This document shows positions 36,236 through 47,277 of a stretch of 64,000 nucleotides of DNA, one piece after another. The position numbers and the translations under genes were made by a program. Origin of the DNA: Gigaspora rosea (lineage: Eukaryota; Glomeromycota; Glomeromycetes; Diversisporales; Gigasporaceae); contig QKWP01000038.1 in the NCBI GenBank assembly GCA_003550325.1, forward strand, positions 282,688 to 346,687. Direction: 5' to 3'. Positions within the stretch are counted from its first letter, which is position 1; each line of letters opens with the position of its first letter. The notes under the pieces are model-generated. The model was not told the origin of the DNA. It saw only the letters and a program-made list of their open reading frames with translations, and ran no database searches.

Positions 36236-38019
36236 GCATGACGCAACCTGCGTCATTGACGCATGACGAAACCATTTCGTCAGGCAACTTCAAATTGGCG
36301 AATTGACGAATGACGAAACCCATGACGCATTACGAAACCCATGACGCATGACGAAACCCACGACGCATGACGAAACACATGACGCATGAACCCATGACGC
36401 ATGACGAACCAATAATAAATAACAAAACCCATGAAGATTTTGATGAAGCATAAGTCTATTATTCATTTCTTTCATAATAGAAATAAATTAGTCCATGTAA
36501 AGTTAATTTTTTGTTCATTATTATATCTTCCCAGTTTCTATCTTTTTGCCATCGATCCGACATTGCCTGATGATTTGCAACAATCACCCGATAGGTGTTC
36601 TACGAATTGGCAGTGTCATATTATTTTAATATTATGTATTATTTTATTTTTTCTTATTTTGGCATAGTTTTTAACCCTCAACGAGGGTACCCTGCTGGTA
36701 CCCTCAACGAGGGTTATAGACTCTCAGCGAGTGTATGAACCTCTCAGCGAATGAATTAAACACCTAGCGAGTGATTAAAGCTTCAGTACGATTTGAGGGT
36801 ATGGTTTTAGTCTGCAAATTAAATAACAGTTGTTCATATCATTAGTGTTATTATTGATTGTTCAAAAAAATCATGTGTTCGGACAATTGATCCTACGCCA
36901 AAATTCCGGGTCGTATGCATCAGATCTAGGATTGCGTTTAGCCTTAGCTATTTGCAGGTTCTACAGCAATGAATGGATATGATTTCATTAGTAAAATTGT
37001 TTATGAATTCCAATCCAGCCGACCATGATTCTGATGCACTCCGATGTATCCCGACCCGGAATTTGATGACCCCCGGTATGAGTTGATCCTGTTGCTAGTG
37101 AAATGCTAGCAATAAAAAATAATCTGTCTAGATTCAATGTAAAAGCTTCATCAACTGACAAGGGTTTCATCAAAAGCTTCATCATCTTAGGTAACGCTCC
37201 CACAAAAAATTGATCACTCTGTAATTCTGTAATTTTGACCAATCAAAATTTAGGATCAAATGTAATGTGATAATCAAAACAAAAATGTGTTTTGTTTTCT
37301 AAGTAAAAATACATGTAAAATCAAGACTAAGAAAACCATGTTATAATTAGGGTTATGGTTGAAAAAATATAGTGGCCATTGTGGGTAATAGATAGTTTCC
37401 TAATAAAAATTTAGAACTATCTGTTTTTTGTAAAATATTTTTACATTACACCTGATCTTAAAATTCGATTGGTTAAAATTACAGTTGTGAGCAATTTTTT
37501 GTATTGGAGAGCTAGAGCATTAGTTTTATCAATAGTCAGGGGTTGCGTCAGGGTTTCATCAATTATCAAGAGTTTTGTCAATTATCAATGGTTTCATCAA
37601 TCATCAAGAGTTTCATCAAGCCTCAAGGGTTTCGTCAATCATCAAGGTTTCATCAGATGCAAATTTGATGAAACCTTTTGTCATCACAAAAATAATTGCG
37701 TCAGGCATTATTAGCGTTGTTAATTGATTTCTGTCATTCAAGGATCGACATAAAATATTTGTAAATATGAATAAAACATCATTGTTATTATATAAATATT
37801 AAAGCATTTAGTTAAAAGATATATATATGGGCCCTCAAAAGTTGAAACCAAGGAATTTGACTATCTTTTGAAAATTGACCTGTTTGATTGATTAGGTGTA
37901 AAATTTTAGGCCCAATCTTTTTTACCTAATTTTAGATTGTTTTAATTTTGTGTAACAAAATAGCTTTTCCGATTTTCTCAAAACCCGTAATCAGCCAAAT
38001 TCCTTGGTTTCTACTTTTG
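36236..38019. repeat. 1.9-kb tandem duplication, copy 2
   Basis: This copy begins GCATGACGCAACCTGCG immediately after the N, corresponding to 34300, so it lacks the extreme left end of the MULE-like element. It continues through the right end of that element (37713) and the short MITE. Unique DNA follows from 38028. Confidence 0.9.
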
Positions 38020-38027
38020 AGTGCCCA
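37828..38027. mobile_element. TA-flanked MITE TGGGCCCTC, 200-bp form
   Basis: Left end TGGGCCCTCAAAAGTTGAAA, right end ACTTTTGAGTGCCCA, flanked by TA at 37826-37827 and 38028-38029. The ends are 30-odd-base imperfect inverted copies. It differs from the copy at 35892 by a 151-bp internal deletion whose borders share AC. Confidence 0.75.
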
Positions 38028-38429
38028 TATATTGTTATTATTAAACATAATAATAATGACATATTAAACACTGGAATCATGCCAAATGCAACGCATTTAT
38101 ATGAAAATTAAAGTGATTGATAGTACCACTATAGTACTACTAAGCAAAGAAGTAGCAAATTCTATTTCTTTTTTTTTTTGAAAAAAATTTCAACACAGCT
38201 ACACTTCTTAAACATTTTGAATTATTTTTTTGGCAAGTACATGTTTTTGTTTTGTTACATGAATTTATTATTGACTCAATTTTATAAAAAAACAGTGGTT
38301 TGTTTTATTAATTGACTTGTCATTCATAAATTAAATAATGAAAATTCAAATATTCATATATATTAGGAATTATCATATTTACAATGTAAACCATATCCAC
38401 ATTTTTTTGAAAACACATGTTTATTTATG

Positions 38430-38740
38430 GGTTCATATTATTTCACTGACAATCACTTCACTGACATAACATTTTACTGACAAATATTACTGACAACTTC
38501 ATTTTACAGAAGTTTGTTTTACCGAAGTTCATTTTACCGACAAGTTTTTTTCAAAAAGCACTCTAACTTTAGCTCTAATTCTACCTAATTCTACTCTGAC
38601 CCTAATAACAATAACTAAAATTACTTTGTCAGTGAAATGAGCTTCGATGAAATAAACTGTTGGTAAAATGAACATGTCAGTGAATAATTGTCAGTGAATG
38701 TTATGTCAGTAAAGTGATTGTTGATTAATTGATTGCCACC
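38430..38740. repeat. Repeat rich in TCAGTGAAATGA-type words, copy 2
   Basis: The left half shows CACTGACAATCACTTCACTG and TTTTACTGACAA, and the right half GTCAGTGAAATGAGCTTCG and GTCAGTGAATAATTGTCAGT. It is inverted about its centre and related to 25040-25410. Confidence 0.55.
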
Positions 38741-38939
38741 CTTTATTTATTTATTCAATAGCATAGCTTAATGCTATCAATTCATTTTTCAACCTGTGTT
38801 TGATTGCTTAATTTATTGAGCAAATTATTTTATAAAAATTTTGAACTTGCATCCTTATCTACATTATTTAAGTATGTGCAGTTCTTCTGCAATACTAACA
38901 CAAAGAATTTTGAAAGCATTAACTATCTATTATTTTAAA

Positions 38940-39310
38940 AAAATAATTGTATATATTAGTGCACAAAACCAATTGTGATAATTATAATGTTAGTACAGTA
39001 AAATTAAAGATACAGTATTAACAATCAATCTTAATTTTATGCACTAATATGCACAATTATTATAATCATTAAGAATCTTAGCAACTTTGTATTTAATAGA
39101 TGAAATAATTGTGATATAAGTTCACTAAAATATAATTATTAAGTTGTGCATATTAGTGGATGAAAATTATAATTATTAAGGATCTTAATGATTGTGCACA
39201 TGCATGCATAAAAATTATAATTGTTAAAAATCTTAATATTTGTGTGCATTAGTACAAGGAAATTATATAATCATTAAGATTACTACAAATCAATATATGA
39301 ACTAATACTA
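38940..39310. repeat. Degenerate tandem repeat of about 50 bp
   Basis: The words GTGCATTAGTNNANNAAAAT, TATAATTATTAAG and ATCTTAAT recur about six times in varying order and orientation. Further degenerate repeats of the type CAATAACACAAAGCACCAAC occupy 39530-39780. No gene is supported between 38030 and 40077. Confidence 0.45.
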
Positions 39311-40077
39311 TGTATAATAGTGTACAGATTTCAATTTTTGATATAATAACTTGCATTAAATTTTTTGAATAACAGTTTCTGTACAGTATTTATTAGTATA
39401 TTGAGCTTTAATAGGACATTAGCAAACACCAATAAAAAAACCTGAAATGGATCTAAAGAAAATAATATTATAAGTACAAGAACTAAGCTAAATAAAAATA
39501 AATAAATTTGCATAGGTACCTTATAAAATACATGATAAACACCAGTAAATTACTGATTTGGAAGATACTAATAACACAAGAAACCAAATGCCAGTAAAAG
39601 AAAAACACTGTACTTAATGATACCAATAACACAAAGCACTAGCTAGCAAAAAAAAACACAAAACAGAATAGTACAAACAATACAAAGCACCAACTAAACA
39701 ATATTAGCAATACAAGAAAAGGCATCAACTAACAAAAAAAGAAAAGATACAACCAATAAAAAAAGAACCATACTGGACAACACCAATGATGAATCTATTA
39801 TCTAAAATATTTATATCCAGATCTTGTAATCACTTTCAGTTATTTAAATTAATAAATAAATAAATAAACAATTAAAGAAGTTACAAACAAATTATTTAAA
39901 GATCTAATCTTGTTATTTTGCAGATTGTACAATAGAAGATACGAAGTATAAAATATATAAAAGCTTTTTTTAAAAAAAAAACCTAGTAAGCTAGGATGCT
40001 AGTGGCACACTTTATTTATAAAATAATTGTATCTAGATTATATATTTACAACTTATTTATTATAACTATATTTATAA

Positions 40078-40448
40078 GGATTAATTAATTTGTAACTGTG
40101 GTTACTGTAACCCATCCCAATATGCCAATCAAATTCTAAGATCAGGTGTAACATTACACATTTGAAAAAGTCAAAACAAATGTTTGTTTTGCCAAAAATT
40201 GCTTCTAAATCAAAATTTTACATATGAAACTACCTTTCAGTTTCTAACAAAAAAATTCCTTGCTAAATTTTAATGTAAATAAAGCCCTCTCTAACCCAAA
40301 GCCTTACACCAAGCCTTACTCTAACCCTAACCTTAATCACACAGTTTTATTTTTATAGAAAGTTTGGTTTATAGTTACATTACACCTAATCTTAGTATTT
40401 ACAGTTATAAATTTATTCTGTAACCTATGGTTACAAATCAATTAATCC
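40078..40448. mobile_element. MULE-like MITE with perfect 9-bp TSD
   Basis: The left end GGATTAATTAATTTGTAACT is mirrored by TTACAAATCAATTAATCC on the right. The element is flanked by TATTTATAA at 40069-40077 and exactly TATTTATAA at 40449-40457, the 9-bp duplication typical of Mutator-like elements. Inner blocks CTAAGATCAGGTGTAACATT and inverted ATTACACCTAATCTTAG recur in other elements in the window (about 35274-35560, 47960-48260, 57000-57240). Confidence 0.85.
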
Positions 40449-40457
40449 TATTTATAA

Positions 40458-41330
40458 TGAATCTTTTATAGTTTTCTCTTTGTTAACTTCTTTTTTTGGC
40501 AGAATAAGGTTGCCCATTTGAACTATGTATACTAGTACCAAATTTCTGATATTATATTAATACTAATCTAGTTTCTTAATTGTATATTTACCTATATTGG
40601 TCTGTAAACATTTTATTTAGATCACTTGAAATATTAAAATTAGTTAAAAAGCTAAATGAATTTAGTGTTATCTTCCAAATTTTTTTACTTATCCAATATT
40701 CAAGAGCAAATGCACAGGGTTTGAATCATATTGGAGCAGTAAGGGCATTTATTTATCTGAATTTTCTGAGTTTATATGTTTGAGTCCATATTCCAAGGGT
40801 AGGTCTTTATGTTGTAGTCACTAGTATATATTCTTTTAGTATTTGATACTTTATTTTTTTTATCCAGGCCTAGGCATCTTCTATTAGATCATCTACTATC
40901 TGGCTTTAGATTTTGATATTTGTATTTATTTTTCTTTTAGAAAATTAACAGCCTTCACAAGGCAAGTGATAATGAAGAGAAAGATAATATTCTTCATTAA
41001 GATCATTGCCTTAAATACTTCTCCTGTATCACCAGTTCATACTCAGCTATAGCCATTATCTCTTACCCCTATTACCAATCTAACAATAATCATAACAATA
41101 TAAATTTCAAAATCATATACAAATCCAAAATTATTTGTACATAAAAGTTACAAAATATTATAACAATAATCAAAGAATAACCATAAAAGAATACAAAATA
41201 AACCTGTATATGACCAGTTATAAAATCATCTGATCTCACAATAATGATCACCCTGTCACTTTGTTGTCAGGCTTTTCAAGACTTTTTAATTTTTGTTAAT
41301 AATTTTATTAAAAAATTTGGCATAGTAATT
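40458..41330. other. AT-rich DNA with weak coding-like patches
   Basis: A 67-residue plus-strand frame at 40580-40783 contains LEILKLVKKLNEFSVIFQIF and AQGLNHIGAVRAF. An AG-preceded patch at 40942 reads KINSLHKASDNEEKDNILH. These might be exons of an unrecognised gene but there is too little support to call one. Confidence 0.25.
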
Positions 41331-41437
41331 TATTATTAAAATTGCATATCTTCAAAACATTCTAATTCCAGCTCTAGTAAAGCAAATTCGATTCTGTAAC
41401 TTGCAAATGATATACATATAGTGTGGTTTTAAAAATA

Positions 41438-41791
41438 CTGTATTTACTCAAAATAATGCGCACCTGCGTGTTATTTCAAGAGGATGTGCATTATTTTGAG
41501 TATGCACATATGCATTATTTTGGAATAAAGTAATTTCTAAAAAATTGTGCATTATATACATGTAATGCATAAAAAACCTGTATTTCTTAATTTTATATAT
41601 AGCCTTTCCAATCAAAAAAAATTTATTTCTGCTTGTTATTTGAATTCATTATTTCAGCAGATTATTAATTTAGCATTTGGAGTGTGTGTTATATTGGGAT
41701 GCACATGGGCATTATTTCGAAACCAACATGCTATTTTAAGAAAATGCAATTTTGAAATAACGCCCATGTGCATTATTCCGAGTAAATACGG
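41438..41791. mobile_element. TA-flanked MITE, CTGTATTTACTC family
   Basis: Left end CTGTATTTACTCAAAATAAT, right end ATTATTCCGAGTAAATACGG, flanked by TA at 41436-41437 and 41792-41793. Subterminal GCGCACCTGCGTGTTATTTC is mirrored by GAAATAACGCCCATGTGC. It inserted into one arm of the palindromic array: removing it rejoins GTGTGGTTTTAAAAATA to TGTTGGGACATT. Confidence 0.8.
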
Positions 41792-42560
41792 TATGTTGGG
41801 ACATTTTCTAATTTATTTTATTAACATAGTTTTAATTACGAATTTATATTTATAATTTATGAGTTTAAACTATAGGGGCCTGAACTATTTACTTATACTG
41901 TAATTTTTAAATGTCTCAACATAGTTTTAAAATTACATTATTCATATATTATTTGCAAGTTACAGAATTGAATTTGCTTTACTAGAGCTGGAGTTAGAAT
42001 GTTTTGAAAATATGTGATTTTTTATAGAAATTCATTTATTATAACAATTATGAAAATCACATATCTCAAAAACATCCTAACTTCTGCTCTAGTGAATTCA
42101 ATTCTGCAACTTGCAAATGATATATGAATAGTGTGATTTAAAACTACTGTATGTTGAGACATTTTTTAATTGATTCTATTAATAAAGTTAAAATTTCAAA
42201 TATTCTTTTAATTACAAATTTAATATAAAAGATAGCGATTTATAAGTTTAAGCTAGAGACCCGAAATATATACTTACATATAATTCTTTAATGTCTCAAC
42301 ATAGTTTTAAAATTACACTATACATATATCATTTGTAAGTTCCAGAATTGAATTTGCTTTACTAGAGTGGGAATTAGAACGTTTTGAAGATACGATTTAT
42401 TATAAACTTTCATAGCTAATTTTTTATATAAAACCACACATCTTCAAACCGTTCTAAATCCAGCTCTAGTAAAGCAAATTCAATTCCGTAACTTGCAAAT
42501 GATATACAAATAGTGTAGTTTTAAAACTATGTTGAGACATTAAAGAATTATATGTAAGTA

Positions 42561-42730
42561 CTGTTGAACCTCCCAAAACCGATCCTGCCAAAATCGATAA
42601 ACAATTAATCTACCAAGTCGGTACCTGATATATAAATCTAATAGTTTATAGTGTTTTCAAATCCGATAACCTCTCAATACTGATACAAAACCTGTCCACC
42701 AATGCATATCGGTTTTGAGAGGTTCAACAG
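42561..42730. mobile_element. TA-flanked MITE, CTGTTGAACCTC family
   Basis: CTGTTGAACCTCCCAAAACC and the inverted GGTTTTGAGAGGTTCAACAG are near-perfect 23-base ends, flanked by TA at 42559-42560 and 42731-42732. The 170-bp element is nested in the palindromic array, and the array sequence is continuous on either side. The ends are strongly pogo/Tigger-like. Confidence 0.85.
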
Positions 42731-43789
42731 TATATATTTCGGGTCTCTAGTTTAAACTTATAAATCGTAATCTTTTACTATTAATTTTGTAATTAAAAGA
42801 ATATTTGAAATTTTAACTTTATTAATAAAATCAATTAAAAAATGTCTCAACATGGATTTAAACCGACACTATTCATATAGCATTTGCAAGTTGCAGAATT
42901 GAATTTGCTTTACTAGAGCAGGAGTTAGAACGTTTTTAAATATGTGATTTTATAGTTATGATAATAAATTATCTACTATGAATTTTTATAAAAAACTACA
43001 TATTTTAAAAATGTTCTAACTTCAGCTCTAGTAAAGTAATTCAATTCTGTAACTTGCAAATAATATATGAATAGTGTAGTTTTAAAACTATGTTGAGACA
43101 TTTAAGAATTACAAGTAATATTTCGGCTCCTATAGTTTAAACTCATAAATCGTAAATACTTTACTATTTAAAAATTCGCAATTAAAAAAAGATTTGAAAA
43201 TTTAACTATATTAACTATATTAATGTTAATAAAATAAATTAAAAACTGTTTCAACATAGTTTTAAAATTACACTATTCATATATCATTTGCAAGTTACAG
43301 AATAGAATTACGCCAAAATTGCAAAATCTTAACAGTTAATTAGTGTAAATCAAATATAACGCTGCACTGTGATATTAAATCATGATGTACAACACCCCCA
43401 ATGAATGGTTGTTCTCTTTGTGTAACAATATCGGAATAATTTCCATATTCGGCGTTCTTCCTTGGAATTAACCGTGCAAATAAGTGGATGCATCCACCAT
43501 ATCGGATTTACTTATTTGTGCCGGTAATACAACTAAACCAACTAAACAAAGGAAATTTAATTTTGTAAATAAACAAAGTGCGTAAAATCACAAATTTAGG
43601 GTTAGGAGGTTAACGTTAGAAGCTATAGTCATAGATTATTGCCCATTATATGTAAATTTCGTCCTCGACATTTTTAATTAGTATACCGAGGTCGATATAA
43701 ACACTAGTTTTGGTGTATTTTCGCTTTTTTCTTCTTCCGCACGTGTTTGAAATTCATCCGGAACAATCAAAATTCGAACTCACTGATTG

Positions 43790-44020
43790 GTAGTTGCCTT
43801 TTTAAGAATTTGTATTACAGTATTAATAAGTAAAGCATCACCATACCCGATCTCATTAATGCCACACTCACTGTCGTAATTTTGATCAATCGTATTAACA
43901 CCACGTGATTCATTCGAAGCATAACTTAAACCTTCTCTAGAATTTTCGCATCGTTAAATATTTCATTGTCAATTAACATCCCCCTTATTAAATATAAGGG
44001 TCTACGCGGCACATAGTTAT
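43790..44020 (-). pseudogene. Coding fragment related to 20700-20905
   Basis: The minus strand reads NYVPRRPLYLIRGMLIDNEI, FNDAKILEKV and a stop, then with a shift ENSREGLSYASNESRG, NTIDQNYDSECGINEIGYGD and ALLINTVIQILKKATTNQ. It parallels the fragment within the TIR element at 20.7 kb. I do not recognise the family. It is not part of the F-box/LRR gene downstream. Confidence 0.45.
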
Positions 44021-44388
44021 TTTAAATCTATGAATATTGAAAGATAGCGTGCGTTGAGGTCCATTGAGAATCGACAAATTTTGTGATTTACGCAGAATAT
44101 TACTAATTGTATACAACATTATGAAAGTTTGGATTTTGACCAATCAAGATCAGATGTATCATAAGTTCGAAACGAAACAAAAAAAAAAAGAAACAAGGAT
44201 AATTCTAAATTTTAATCGAAAAATCATACGCAACTTTGTTCTTGTCCTAACTCTAACTTAACGCGGTTTTCTTAGCTTTAATTTTTTACTTAGAAAACAA
44301 ACACGTTTGTTTCACGTTACAACTGATCATAAATTTTATTTGTTGTAAAACTTACACAAATATGTAGTTGATCGTCAACAATAATATT

Positions 44389-44401
44389 GTGACACCTAAC
44401 T
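44389..44401 (+). promoter_or_regulatory. Shared upstream word GTGACACCTAACT, copy 1
   Basis: The same 13 bases occur 191 bases before the ATG here and 110 bases before the ATG of the paralogue (53864-53876). Each is preceded by a related TACACAAA-TATG stretch. It may be a conserved promoter element or simply residual ancestral sequence. A TATAAAA at about 44553 lies only 27 bases before the ATG. Confidence 0.4.
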
Positions 44402-44579
44402 TAACAATTTGTTTGGTTAGAAATAAATAATGTAACTTAAATTTCGTTTCACATTCTTAAAATTCGTTTCAAATACGTACGTACGTACGTCCGCAAGTAC
44501 TTAAATTTCGTTCACATTTCATTGTGAAAAATCCATTCTTACGTTCTTTTTTTATAAAAAATTCTTTAACCTTATTAAA

Positions 44580-46448
44580 ATGATCGCAAAGCTACCTTAC
44601 GAATGTCTTTTAAAGATATTCAATAATTTTAACACTAATTATAGAATCTTATATACATGCCTTTTTGTATGCCGTCACTGGTGCAAAATTATTATACCAA
44701 TTTTATGGAGTGAACCGACAAAATATTACAGCGATATAAGACTTGTAAAAATATACCTTTCTGCATTAAATGCTGAAGAACAAGCTTTATTAATCCCTCA
44801 TAAAATTAACCTTCCAAATTATCAAAAACCATTATTTGAATACTCAAGTTTTACAACATATCTTAGTTTTTATTTATCACATAAACATGTTGATGGAGTT
44901 AGTCATTGGTTTTATAAAGAAGGATATAATTATGATTTAGTTAGTTTTGATGACAATCAAGGATTTACTGAAACTATAAATGCCATTAAATATTCTTTGC
45001 TTACTATGTTTTTACGAACAAGTAAGAATCTTAAATATTTAAATATTAGTGAACCTATTTTCGATAAAACTTTATTAGAAACAATTCAGGAAAATACCAC
45101 TATTACCTCTTTAAAATTTCGTATTGGTAATTTTGAAATAATTGAATCTTTATCAGAAATTCTTTGTAAAAATACTACATTGAATACTTTAGATATTTCG
45201 AAGAATGATATTAGTTTTAAAGAATTGGAAGCATTAACAAATGCTCTTTGTAATAGCACTACATTAATTTCTTTGATTATTGATAATAATTTTCTATGTT
45301 CTGAAGGTGGAAATGCATTAGCAGAGATTCTTTCTAAGAACACCTCTCTATCCTCTTTATCCCTTCATCATAATCAAATTGGTTCTCAGGGTGTATTGGC
45401 AATAGCAGAGACCCTTTATAATAATAGCACTTTATCTTATTTGGACATTGGAAATAATCAAATCAATGTTGAAGGGGCAAAGGTGTTATCAAAAGTTCTT
45501 TGTGTAAATAACGTTCTAACTTTCTTAAATCTTTCTTATAACTCTCTTAATTCTAAAAGTGGAGAAATTTTAGCGGAGGCTCTTTGCAATAATACTTCTC
45601 TAACATCCTTAGATCTTTCTTTTAATTCCCTTGGTCCTGAATGTGGAAAATCGTTAGCGGAGGCTCTTGGCAAGAATACTACTCTGACTTCTTTGAACCT
45701 TGAGCACAATCGACTTGGCTCTGAGGGTATAGAAGCATTAGCAAAAGGTCTCTGTAATAACATCGCCTTAAATTCATTAAATCTTACCGACAATCAAATT
45801 GAACTTAGAGGAATCAAAGCATTATCAAATGCACTTTATGTAAACACTACTCTAACTTCTTTATTTCTTGCTCGCAATAATCTTGGTTCTAACGGATGGG
45901 ACACATTAATAGAAGCTCTTTACAAGGACGCTACTTTGGCTTCCTTAGAAATTTTATCAAACAATATTAATTTTGAAGGTGGCAACAAATTAACAAAAAT
46001 TCTTTGCAAGAACACTACTTTAACATCTTTAAATGTTAATTGGAATTCTCTTGGTATAAATGAAGGAAATGCAATAGCAAAGTTTCTTTGTGAGAATAAT
46101 ACTTTAACTTCTTTATCTATTTATGGTAATAATCTCGGTTGTGAAGGTGCTGAAGTAATAGCGGAGGCTCTATGCAAAAATACTGTGCTAACTACTTTAG
46201 ACCTTGGAAATAATCAAATTTGTACTAAAGGGGTAAAAGCGTTAGCAAAGGCTCTCTCTATAAACACTACTCTGATATCTTTATCTATCAGATTAAATCA
46301 TTTTGGTTTTGAAGGAGGTAAAGTATTAATGGAAGCGCTTTGTTCAAATACTACACTAACTTCTTTAGATGTTTACGGTACTTTAATTCATTGGAATAAA
46401 TTGGAAACAATTCTCAAAAAGAATCCTTTAATCTTTTTAACATATTAA
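44580..46448 (+). CDS. F-box and leucine-rich-repeat (RNI-like) protein 1
   Basis: An intact 622-residue frame. Residues about 4-45 form an F-box-like motif (LPYECLLKIFNNFN, CLFVCRHWCKIIIPILW), the part that binds Skp1 in SCF ubiquitin ligases. From about residue 170 to the end run 16 leucine-rich repeats of 28 residues, each like NTTLTSLDLSYNSLGSEG followed by ALAEALCK. This is the ribonuclease-inhibitor/RanGAP type, which would form the substrate-binding horseshoe. No transmembrane segment or signal peptide is evident, so the predicted location is cytosol or nucleus. The start is the first ATG, in an AAAATGAT context after an AT-rich leader. A paralogue lies 7.5 kb downstream on the same strand with 15 repeats. 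The partner substrate is unknown. Confidence 0.93.
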   Translation: MIAKLPYECLLKIFNNFNTNYRILYTCLFVCRHWCKIIIPILWSEPTKYYSDIRLVKIYLSALNAEEQALLIPHKINLPNYQKPLFEYSSFTTYLSFYLSHKHVDGVSHWFYKEGYNYDLVSFDDNQGFTETINAIKYSLLTMFLRTSKNLKYLNISEPIFDKTLLETIQENTTITSLKFRIGNFEIIESLSEILCKNTTLNTLDISKNDISFKELEALTNALCNSTTLISLIIDNNFLCSEGGNALAEILSKNTSLSSLSLHHNQIGSQGVLAIAETLYNNSTLSYLDIGNNQINVEGAKVLSKVLCVNNVLTFLNLSYNSLNSKSGEILAEALCNNTSLTSLDLSFNSLGPECGKSLAEALGKNTTLTSLNLEHNRLGSEGIEALAKGLCNNIALNSLNLTDNQIELRGIKALSNALYVNTTLTSLFLARNNLGSNGWDTLIEALYKDATLASLEILSNNINFEGGNKLTKILCKNTTLTSLNVNWNSLGINEGNAIAKFLCENNTLTSLSIYGNNLGCEGAEVIAEALCKNTVLTTLDLGNNQICTKGVKALAKALSINTTLISLSIRLNHFGFEGGKVLMEALCSNTTLTSLDVYGTLIHWNKLETILKKNPLIFLTY

Positions 46449-47277
46449 TTTAATTTTGTTTGGAAGAATCTGTGAGATGGCATGATTTATTTTATTCTGA
46501 GGGTTCGAAAGTATTTAATGTCTTTGTAAAAATTTGCAGACTTTGTAAATATAACAAAGACAAATGATTAGTCATAAGAAAAAAGTATTTGTAGAGACTT
46601 TCTAAAAGCTTTGATTTTTTAATATTATACATTTATGTAATTATTATAATTTTTTTTTTTTTTAATTGAGACCTCCTTCATGGAGGACGCCATATAGGCG
46701 TTCTTTAATTATTATTATAATTTACAATAAATGTCATTATATAATTTAATTGAATAAAGTAAATATTGGAAGAAATAAATTTTTACAATTAAGATTTGAT
46801 TGTTTTAATTGTGTTTATGAAAATGTTTAATCTTTTACGCATTCTTATAGTTTCTACTAGGGCCATTATGACAAAAACAAACTTTTTGGCGTTACTAACA
46901 TAAGACATTTAAATATTAAACTAGCTCAAGGCCCGGTCGGAGTGAGGTTTTAAATTTTTTTTTTTTTTTTTTTTTTTTGTCTGGACATTGCCTTAAAAAT
47001 CAGATTGGGAATTTTTTTTAATAGATTTAAATAAATCAAAATTGTGTTAAATGAATCTAGAATGGGTTCAAAAAACCCAGATTGGATTCAAATGAACCCA
47101 GCTTGGATTCAAATGAACCCGGCTTGGGTTCATATAAACTCGGTTAGGGTTCATATAACTGGCTTGGGTCCCAAATCGTTAGTTGAAAACTAACTAGTTG
47201 GCAACTTTTCAACTAATTGATTTAAAAAAAAATTTAAACAACTAGTCGATTTATTATCAACTGGTTCGATTACAATT
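46449..47277. other. 3' flank with poly-T and a 21-bp tandem repeat
   Basis: There is a hairpin-forming ACCTCCTTCATGGAGGA at about 46672, a run of about 24 T at 46955-46979, and a tandem 21-base repeat GATTCAAATGAACCCAGCTT at about 47055-47170. No gene. Confidence 0.5.

Larger units (their letters stand above)
41340..43320. repeat. Alternating palindromic array, four inverted pairs
   Basis: A unit carrying TTCTAACTCCAGCTCTAGTA, AACTTGCAAATGATATA and GTTGAGACAT alternates strictly with its reverse complement. The word GTTGAGACAT or its variant lies at about 41793, 42151, 42531 and 43092, and the inverted TGTCTCAAC or its variant at about 41912, 42292, 42843 and 43249. Adjacent arms differ by scattered substitutions, so the copies are not recent. 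Two MITEs (41438-41791 and 42561-42730) have inserted into it. Confidence 0.75.

Noticed and set aside
34354-37714. Four pairs of identical 61-84 residue frames
   Set aside because: They lie within a non-coding MULE-like element and are identical only because of the 1.9-kb duplication.
45086-45793. Minus-strand frames across the F-box/LRR genes (also 54794-55442)
   Set aside because: Antisense shadows of the LRR repeats.
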